A stretch of 13,327 nt of DNA. Source: Anaerolineae bacterium. Lineage in GTDB: Bacteria > Chloroflexota > Anaerolineae > JAAYZQ01. This document shows, in pieces, positions 1-5,915 of this stretch; positions within the stretch are counted from its first letter, which is position 1; every line of letters begins with the position of its first letter. The stretch lies in NCBI GenBank assembly GCA_016926595.1, contig JAFGOG010000596.1:1-13327 (forward strand), in the 5' to 3' direction. Both the position numbers and the translations under genes were made by a program. The notes under the pieces were generated by a model. That model searched no databases. It saw only the letters and a list, made by a program, of their open reading frames with translations, and was not told where the DNA came from.

Positions 1-26
1 AGCCTTCACGGTCCCTCCTTATTATA
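1..26 (-). promoter_or_regulatory. Possible translation start of a divergent gene running off the left edge
   Basis: Read on the minus strand this stretch gives TATAAT (21-26), a strong Shine-Dalgarno AAGGAGGG (13-20), 3 nt, then GTG AAG GCT (9 down to 1). This would be the first three codons of a gene leaving the window. The TATAAT lies too close to the GTG to be its -10 box if the Shine-Dalgarno is to stay in the mRNA, so either the real promoter is further up or the box is chance. Only three codons are visible, so no product can be named. Confidence 0.3.
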
Positions 27-329
27 CCGCCGTCCAGGCGGCTTATGGCACGCAACCCTAACGCGCAGGCTCACATCCAGATGCATAGCCGATAAAAAGC
101 AGTGATGTCACTGCCTCATCCAGTATAGGCGATTCTGAGGCTATTGTCAATCCCCTGCAAGTCCTAGATACAATGCCGTTCAAGCAGGCCCTTGGGTCTA
201 TCCTCAGGCCGCCGAAATCGGACTTGAGACGAGCGCCGGGTCGCTATTTGAGAGACACCAAGGCTAGATCACGGTCATGCTCTGCCGATATCGAGATCGC
301 CAGGGTTCCTATGGGCCTGGTGCTGTTTG
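10..329. other. Upstream intergenic region of the cyclase operon
   Basis: No credible gene was seen here. The region holds the possible divergent start at its left end, a small hairpin CCGCC-gtcca-GGCGG (27-41), a 16-bp palindrome (99-114), a short palindrome CCGAAATCGG (212-221), and at its right end the promoter of the cyclase gene. It appears less G+C-rich than the flanking genes, as expected for a regulatory region. A reading frame on the minus strand entering here from inside the cyclase gene is only the shadow of that gene. Confidence 0.6.
99..114. promoter_or_regulatory. 16-bp palindrome, operator-like or a short minus-strand terminator
   Basis: The sequence is GCAGTGA-TG-TCACTGC: 7-bp perfect arms and a 2-nt centre. 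On the minus strand it is followed directly by TTTTTAT, so it could fold as a six-pair stem with a 4-nt loop and act as a weak intrinsic terminator for antisense or minus-strand transcripts. On the plus strand there is no T tract, and the compact symmetry fits a dimeric repressor or activator site about 225 bp upstream of the cyclase promoter. The two readings cannot be separated from sequence alone. Confidence 0.4.
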
Positions 330-338
330 TGGTATAAT
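330..338 (+). promoter_or_regulatory. Extended -10 promoter of the cyclase operon
   Basis: TGGTATAAT is a consensus TATAAT (333-338) with the TG dinucleotide one base upstream that defines an extended -10 element. No good -35 hexamer sits 16-18 bp upstream, which is usual for extended -10 promoters. Transcription would start near 345, leaving a leader of about 35 nt with GGAGG at 367-371 and the ATG at 380. Confidence 0.65.
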
Positions 339-379
339 AGAGATTGCGTGATACTTTGCCCTTAATGGAGGTTGAGCCT

Positions 380-3300
380 ATGCGCTGTCCATTGTGTGGA
401 ACAGCCAACCCGGCCCAGGCCCGCTTCTGCATGGGTTGTGGCCAGTTGCTGGTCGGCGGCTTGGTGTGCACGGTTTGCCATACGTTGCTTCCCGGCCACG
501 CCCGGTACTGCTTCCACTGCGGGGCGATTGTCGTGCCGCCCGTGACCGTCTGTCCTGAATGCGGCGCCGGCATTGCGCCCGGCCAGGTCCAATGCAGCCA
601 GTGTGGTGCTCCTGTCGCCCAGCTCCCCGCTCCGGCCGCGGCAGATGAGGAGGTCTTGCAGGCCAGTAGTGGGCCTGGCATGCCTCAGGCGGCACGGACT
701 TTGCCAACCGTCGAGCTAGGCCAGCTTCCGCCACCCCGCCCACTGCAGGAAATGCTGCCTTCGTTGCAGCGTTACCTGACCCACGCCCTCTATGAGCCCA
801 TGGAGCGCCGTGCGACCGCCGACGACCTGGCAGCGGCCTCCCAGCACCTGGCTGGCGTCCTCAAAACAGCCAAAACCTACCTGGCCCGGCCGGTTGTGCA
901 GAACCCGCAGCCACCGGGCGTACCGGCCGGCGGCCTTTTTCAGGGTGCCTTCCTGTTCGTGGATGTGTCCGGCTTTACCCCCCTCTCGGAGTGGCTCAAG
1001 CCCTTCGAGGATGGCGCCGAGCGGATCACTGCCATTATCAATAGCCTATTCAATGACCTGGTAGCCATACTCCATGCTCATGGTGGTACGCTGCTCAAAT
1101 TCGGCGGCGATGCGTTGCTGGGTCTTTTCGGCGAGCAGCCGGCCGGATCGGCTGGGATGACCGAAGGCGCTCTGCTGGCAGTGCAGGCGGCCATGGCCAT
1201 GCAGGGCATCATGGATAGGTTTGCGGCCATCGAGGCCGGCGGCCAGACACATGCCCTGCGCGTCAAGTGCGGCATATCGTCGGGTCGCTATTTCGCCGCT
1301 CATCTCGGCACAGCGCATAGCATGGCTTATGTGACCACTGGCCACACGGTAAACGGCGCCGACCAGGCTGAGGGGCATGCCAATCCCGGCGAGGTGGTCA
1401 TCACCCGGGCCACCCGCGACCTGCTTGGGTCAAGGATCGTGGTGGAGTCCCGCGCCGAGGGTTTTGACCTGGTGCGCGCTGCGCCGCCGGCTGAGAGTCT
1501 GCCGGGCCCATGGCATATCACCGAGCCGCCGGATGGCGACGTGCAGGCCCAAATCACCTATTTGGTAGACCGGTTGGACCGCCTGTCACCCTATCTGCCG
1601 GCTGAGCTCCTGTCGCGCTTGGTGACTAGCCCCGGCCAGGTGCGGATCGTACCCGATCGCCGCCTGGTGACGGTCATGTTCGTCAATTACGAGGGCGCCA
1701 GCGACCTGATCGAGGATATGGGCGGCAGCCGGCCCGACCTGATCACCAGCCATCTAAACGACTATTTTGTCCATATGGCCGAGATAGTAGGCCGTTACGA
1801 AGGGTCCTTGGCCCGCATGGACCAGTACTCGATAGGCGACCGCCTCGTAGTGTTCTTTGGTGCACCCCGTGCCCACGAAGACGACCCGGTGCGGGCAGTG
1901 TATGCGGCGTTAGAGATGCAGGAGGCAACCCGCCAGTACTTTGCCGCTCTGCAGTTGCCCGAGGGCATCTACCGTTTCCGGCAGCGGGTGGGCATCAACA
2001 CCGGAACCCTGTTTGCCGGCAATGTCGGCGTGTCCGACATTGGCGATCAGATCGATCGACCTGACCGGCGCCAGGAGTACACCCTGATGGGTGACGATAT
2101 CAACATGGCTGCCCGCCTGATGTCCAAAGCCGAGTGGGGCGGAATCTTGATCAGTGACAGAACCCAGGAGCAGGTGAAGGCCTTTTTCGACCTGCGCGAT
2201 CGGGGTCAGTTAAAAGTTAAGGGCAAAGAGATCGCAATTCCGTCCTTCCAGGTTATGGGTCGGCGGGCCAAGATCGGCCGGACCCGCGGCTTGGGCGATA
2301 CAGAGACCCCCCTGGCCGATCGCGAGGATGAGCTTACTGCCCTGCAACGATGCGGCAAGGAGTTCATGAACGGGCGAGGTCAGATTGTGTCGATCGTCGG
2401 CGATAGCGGCCTGGGCAAGTCACGGTTGATGAGGGAACTGAGGGGGCGGCTTTTTGGACAGCAACCCTCCATTGGAGACCGGCAGGGGGTGGGTGGGATG
2501 CGCTGGTTACAGGGCCAGGCTGTGTCGTTCAGTGAGCAGGTAAGCTACTGGTTGGCAGCCCAGATCTTGCACCGCGCAGTGGCACCGCGACCTGATGCCA
2601 ACGCCGACGACATGCTTTACGCTTTGTGGGAACAAGGTGAGGCTCTTCTCGGCAAGCCGGCCGCTCGCGAGGCGATCCCGTTCCTGGCGCATTTGCTTGA
2701 TTTGCCGCTGAAGGGTGAGTGGGAGCGGTGGGTGAATGATCTCAACCCACAGGTGCGACAGAAACAGACCTTCTGGGCAGTGCGAGAGTTCTGCGCAGCG
2801 GCGGCACAGCAACAGCCGCTTGTCATCGCCCTTGACGATCTTCATTGGGCTGATGAAGCCTCCCTGGCTTTGCTGGAAGATCTGCTGCAGGTCACAGATA
2901 TCGCCCCACTCATGTTTGTTCTGGTCTTGCGCGAGCGGCGCGACAAGCGCTGCTGGCGACTGCGGGATCAGGCGGCTGCTTCCTTTCCGCACCGTTATAC
3001 GGAGGTGGCGCTCAGGCCGCTCAGCGAAACCTGGAGCCGCGAGTTGCTTCATGAGCTCCTGCCAGGAGCCGATCTGGCGCCTCTAGCAATTCAGGAGATC
3101 CTGGACAAGACCGCCGGCAACCCCTTCTATCTTGAGGAGGTTGTGCGTTCGCTGCAGGATAGGCATCTGGTTGTGCCAGATGACAGCCAGCCCGGCTATT
3201 GGAAGGTGATGGCTGGGATCGAGCGGATCACCGTGCCCAGCACGCTACAGGGTGCTATCCTGGCCCGTCTCGACCGCTTGACCGAAGATGCTCGCCAGGC

Positions 3301-4975
3301 GCTGCAGATGGCAGCGGTCATCGGTCGGCGCTTTCAGGTGGAGATCTTGAGAGGGCTGGTCGGGGCCCAGGCGGAGATGGGGTTGTGGTTAGCCCAGTTG
3401 GAGCGCAGTGGCCTGATCCGCCCGGTGGCGCCAGCGGCAGGGCAGCCAACGGATGTTGCGTATACCTTTCCCGATGCTCTAGTTCAAGAGGTGGCTTACG
3501 ACAGCTTGCTGCTGCAGAGTCGCCAGGAATTTCACCGCCGGGCGGGTGAAACGCTGAAAGCGATCTTGGGTGAGCTTGCTGACCAAGAGTGCGAGATGCT
3601 GGCCTATCACTTCAGCCGCAGCGACGATCAGCAGCAGGCGGCACACTATCTTGAAATGGCCGGCCACAAAGCTCAGGCCGGATTCGCCAATGAGACGGCG
3701 GTGCGGTGCTATACTGACGTGCTGGAGCGTCTGGAGCGCCAGTTCCCTGACAGAGATCTCGATCCGGAGACGTGGCAAAGGCAGTTTGACGTCCTGACGC
3801 GGCGGCAACAGGTTTATGGTTTGCTAGGCCAGCAAAAGGCCCGCCAAGTCGACCTGGAAGAGATGCTGGATCTGGCTCAGGCCCACGATGATCAGGCCCG
3901 GCGCTCCGATGCCCTTAACGCCCTCGCCGATCTCTACCAGTGGACCGGCCGCTATGTCGAAGCCGAGCAGGCTGCGACTGAGGCGCTGGCCATCGCCACC
4001 GAACTGGGAGCTCTGGCCAGCCAGGCGGAGGCGTTGCATCAACTGGGCGTCATCCACTATTACCGGGGCGACTATGCTAAGGCCCAACCGCCGCTGGAAA
4101 AGGCGGCCGGCCTGAGGCGGGCGACCAATGACTCGGAGGGCGAAGCCTGGAGCCTGATGTACCTGGGCATGATTCACTTTTTTCGGGGTAACTATAGCCA
4201 GGCGGTTCACCTGTATGAACAGGCCTTTGAAGTAGCTGAGGCACGGCAGGATTGGTTCCAGGTCGGCGTCCACCTCACGAATGCAGCCCGTGTTTCCATG
4301 CGTTTGGGCGAGTATGAACGAGCCTTGGATCAATACATCACCTCGCTGGACAGGAAGCGACGGGTGGGAGATCGGATGGGGCAGGGCTTTGCCCTCTTTG
4401 GCCTGGGGCTTGTCTATACGTACCTGGGTCGTTACGACGAAGCTGAGCTGGCATTCAACGAGTCTTTGGAGCTACGTCGCCAGATCGACGACCAGCGGGG
4501 CATCGGCTACTGCTGGTACGGCCTGGGCCTGCTTGCCCTGGGTCGACGAGAGTACGATCGAGCAGTGGATTGTTTCCAGCAGGCTTACGAGATCCGCTCA
4601 CAGTTGGGCCTCAAGGCCGAGATGGTCGTCGATCTGTCGTACCTGGGGCAGGCTTACCTGGAGCTGGGCAGGCTGGATCAGGCCTTCGAGACCTCGGAGC
4701 AGGCCATTGTCCTATTGGCCGAGCAAAAGAACGTGGAGGAGGTGCAGCAGATCTACTTTAACCACTTCCGGGTGCTTGCTGCTCGTCAGAAGCCCGAGGC
4801 TGGGCGTTTCTTACAGGAGGCGTATACAGCGATGATCCAGCAGGCTGAGCGGATCGACGATCCGCAGAAGCGACAGGTCTTCCTGGAACAGAGCCGGGTT
4901 AACCAGCAGATCGTCGCTGAGGTCAAGAGCGGCCGGTGGGGGGTAGCGCAGGCTCCCTATGAGGGGCAGTCATGA
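380..4975 (+). CDS. Zinc-ribbon, dual class III cyclase, AAA ATPase, TPR protein (sAC-like adenylate cyclase)
   Basis: A 1531-aa cytoplasmic signalling protein, predicted to make cAMP from ATP. Three CxxC-CxxC zinc ribbons come first (cysteines 3-75). Cyclase domain 1 (about 190-350) has both metal Asp residues, D195 (FVDVSGF) and D244 (KFGGD), plus K240, but Gln329 stands where the transition-state Arg should be. Cyclase domain 2 (about 430-625) has N436 instead of the first metal Asp yet keeps N575 and R579 (NMAAR) and Thr568 at the adenine-selecting position. This split matches mammalian soluble adenylyl cyclase, with one composite active site expected. A STAND/AAA-type ATPase follows (Walker A GDSGLGKS with K680; Walker B DDLHWAD at 819-825), then about seven 40-residue TPRs (about 1172-1452). 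ATG 380 is chosen because GGAGG lies 8 nt upstream; an in-frame TTG at 344 would fall at the transcription start. GTP specificity is not excluded. Confidence 0.9.
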   Translation: MRCPLCGTANPAQARFCMGCGQLLVGGLVCTVCHTLLPGHARYCFHCGAIVVPPVTVCPECGAGIAPGQVQCSQCGAPVAQLPAPAAADEEVLQASSGPGMPQAARTLPTVELGQLPPPRPLQEMLPSLQRYLTHALYEPMERRATADDLAAASQHLAGVLKTAKTYLARPVVQNPQPPGVPAGGLFQGAFLFVDVSGFTPLSEWLKPFEDGAERITAIINSLFNDLVAILHAHGGTLLKFGGDALLGLFGEQPAGSAGMTEGALLAVQAAMAMQGIMDRFAAIEAGGQTHALRVKCGISSGRYFAAHLGTAHSMAYVTTGHTVNGADQAEGHANPGEVVITRATRDLLGSRIVVESRAEGFDLVRAAPPAESLPGPWHITEPPDGDVQAQITYLVDRLDRLSPYLPAELLSRLVTSPGQVRIVPDRRLVTVMFVNYEGASDLIEDMGGSRPDLITSHLNDYFVHMAEIVGRYEGSLARMDQYSIGDRLVVFFGAPRAHEDDPVRAVYAALEMQEATRQYFAALQLPEGIYRFRQRVGINTGTLFAGNVGVSDIGDQIDRPDRRQEYTLMGDDINMAARLMSKAEWGGILISDRTQEQVKAFFDLRDRGQLKVKGKEIAIPSFQVMGRRAKIGRTRGLGDTETPLADREDELTALQRCGKEFMNGRGQIVSIVGDSGLGKSRLMRELRGRLFGQQPSIGDRQGVGGMRWLQGQAVSFSEQVSYWLAAQILHRAVAPRPDANADDMLYALWEQGEALLGKPAAREAIPFLAHLLDLPLKGEWERWVNDLNPQVRQKQTFWAVREFCAAAAQQQPLVIALDDLHWADEASLALLEDLLQVTDIAPLMFVLVLRERRDKRCWRLRDQAAASFPHRYTEVALRPLSETWSRELLHELLPGADLAPLAIQEILDKTAGNPFYLEEVVRSLQDRHLVVPDDSQPGYWKVMAGIERITVPSTLQGAILARLDRLTEDARQALQMAAVIGRRFQVEILRGLVGAQAEMGLWLAQLERSGLIRPVAPAAGQPTDVAYTFPDALVQEVAYDSLLLQSRQEFHRRAGETLKAILGELADQECEMLAYHFSRSDDQQQAAHYLEMAGHKAQAGFANETAVRCYTDVLERLERQFPDRDLDPETWQRQFDVLTRRQQVYGLLGQQKARQVDLEEMLDLAQAHDDQARRSDALNALADLYQWTGRYVEAEQAATEALAIATELGALASQAEALHQLGVIHYYRGDYAKAQPPLEKAAGLRRATNDSEGEAWSLMYLGMIHFFRGNYSQAVHLYEQAFEVAEARQDWFQVGVHLTNAARVSMRLGEYERALDQYITSLDRKRRVGDRMGQGFALFGLGLVYTYLGRYDEAELAFNESLELRRQIDDQRGIGYCWYGLGLLALGRREYDRAVDCFQQAYEIRSQLGLKAEMVVDLSYLGQAYLELGRLDQAFETSEQAIVLLAEQKNVEEVQQIYFNHFRVLAARQKPEAGRFLQEAYTAMIQQAERIDDPQKRQVFLEQSRVNQQIVAEVKSGRWGVAQAPYEGQS

Positions 4976-5006
4976 CCGCCCGCCGCCTGGGCGCCATTCA
5001 GGCCAT

Positions 5007-5013
5007 GAGGAGG
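5007..5013 (+). promoter_or_regulatory. Ribosome binding site of the cyclic-nucleotide-binding gene
   Basis: GAGGAGG lies 5 nt before the ATG at 5019, inside the 43-nt gap after the cyclase stop codon. No promoter is evident in this gap, which supports co-transcription with the cyclase. Confidence 0.7.
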
Positions 5014-5018
5014 TCTAG

Positions 5019-5849
5019 ATGACTGACATAAGCGAACTAGATGTTCCCATCTTTCGGCGGCTTTCACCGGAGAAGCTGGCCGAGATGAGCGCAGGGCTGG
5101 AGAGACGATACCTGGCCGCTGGTCAGGTGCTCTTTAACCAGGGCGATGCAGGCGATGAGCTGTATATCATCCAGGAGGGGTGTGTGGCGATTTTCACGCC
5201 CAGCATTGACCGACCCGGCCAGGAGAAGCCACTCCGCCTTTTCAAGGCAGGCGATCTGCTGGGCGAGATGGCTCTAATAGACTGCCAACCCCGATCGCTG
5301 AGCGCCCGCACCCTGGAACCAACCCGGCTGCTGGTGTTGCGCGGAGATAGCTTTCGCCGTTTGGTGCGTGATGACCCGGCAGTGGCCGTGGCCGTGATGA
5401 GCGGGCTGAGCGATCGGATCCGGTACACTACCGAGTTTCTGAACCAGGTTCGTCACTGGGTCGGGCGCATGTCGGCTGGAAAATACAAGACCGAGCAGTT
5501 CATCCAGGAGATGCAGGATTGGGTTCAGCGGGTAGCCTGTGGAGATCCAGCTTCCCCACGCCCGGTCGGCACAGGACAGGCCGGCCGTCAGGCGGGTGGC
5601 CAGCTTGATGCGCCGGCAGGAACCGTGATCGGATACCGGGACGAAATGCTTGCTACCCTGGCCGCCGAGTTTGCCCAGATGGCTACCCAGGTGCGCGAGC
5701 GTGAGGAGGCGTTGCGGCGACAGGTGGAGCAGTTGCGCATCGAAATCGACGAGGCCAAGAAGCAACGCCAGGTGAACGAGATCGTCGAAAGCGAATATTT
5801 CCAGTCTCTGAAGTCAAAGGCAGCCAGCCTCCGCCAGAAGCGAGAATAG
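5019..5849 (+). CDS. Cyclic-nucleotide-binding domain protein with C-terminal coiled coil
   Basis: A 276-aa soluble protein expected to bind cAMP. Residues about 10-135 form a cNMP-binding domain: GQVLFNQGDAGDELYIIQEG, then the phosphate-binding cassette GEMALIDCQPRSLSA with E83 and R92. The nine-residue Glu-to-Arg spacing and the Pro before Arg resemble the PKA regulatory subunit type more than CRP. No helix-turn-helix follows, so it is unlikely to be a CRP-type transcription factor. The C-terminal part (about 205-276) is charged and helical, a probable coiled coil, ending in ESEYFQSLKSKAASLRQ; from memory similar tails occur on cyclase-associated proteins of Chloroflexota and cyanobacteria. 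It sits directly behind the cyclase and probably reads the signal made there, passing it on by protein contact. The output partner is unknown. Confidence 0.88.
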   Translation: MTDISELDVPIFRRLSPEKLAEMSAGLERRYLAAGQVLFNQGDAGDELYIIQEGCVAIFTPSIDRPGQEKPLRLFKAGDLLGEMALIDCQPRSLSARTLEPTRLLVLRGDSFRRLVRDDPAVAVAVMSGLSDRIRYTTEFLNQVRHWVGRMSAGKYKTEQFIQEMQDWVQRVACGDPASPRPVGTGQAGRQAGGQLDAPAGTVIGYRDEMLATLAAEFAQMATQVREREEALRRQVEQLRIEIDEAKKQRQVNEIVESEYFQSLKSKAASLRQKRE

Positions 5850-5852
5850 GGT

Positions 5853-5864
5853 TCAAACGTTTGA
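5853..5864. promoter_or_regulatory. 12-bp perfect palindrome, LacI/GalR-type operator candidate
   Basis: TCAAACGTTTGA is a perfect palindrome centred on CG. Its core CAAACGTTTG is the same as the centre of the PurR box, and a central CG is typical of LacI/GalR-family operators. It overlaps the first four bases of the -35 hexamer TTGACG (5861-5866), a position suited to repression of the gene at 5916. No LacI-type regulator is encoded in this window. Confidence 0.5.
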
Positions 5865-5889
5865 CGCCAATTCCGTTCGAGGGTATACT
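5861..5889 (+). promoter_or_regulatory. Sigma70-type promoter of the GH3-like gene
   Basis: TTGACG (5861-5866), a 17-bp spacer, then TATACT (5884-5889). Five of six bases match consensus in each hexamer. Transcription would begin near 5896, with GAGGAG at 5905-5910 five nt before the ATG at 5916. The GH3 gene can therefore be expressed independently of the cyclase operon upstream. Confidence 0.75.
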
Positions 5890-5915
5890 GGGATCTGGTT
5901 AACTGAGGAGAAGAG

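Noticed and set aside
144..174. Possible promoter TTGTCA (144-149) with TACAAT (169-174)
   Set aside because: The 19-bp spacer is long and no gene start follows at a sensible distance; the extended -10 at 330-338 explains the cyclase gene better.
344..379. TTG at 344 or ATG at 365 as the cyclase start
   Set aside because: 344 lies at the expected transcription start, and the ATG at 365 overlaps the Shine-Dalgarno GGAGG that serves the ATG at 380.
244..743. Overlapping minus-strand open frames opposite the 5' end of the cyclase gene
   Set aside because: They are Cys/Pro/Trp/Arg-rich, lack ribosome binding sites and recognisable motifs, and lie opposite a zinc-ribbon coding region with clear domain logic; shadows of a G+C-rich gene.
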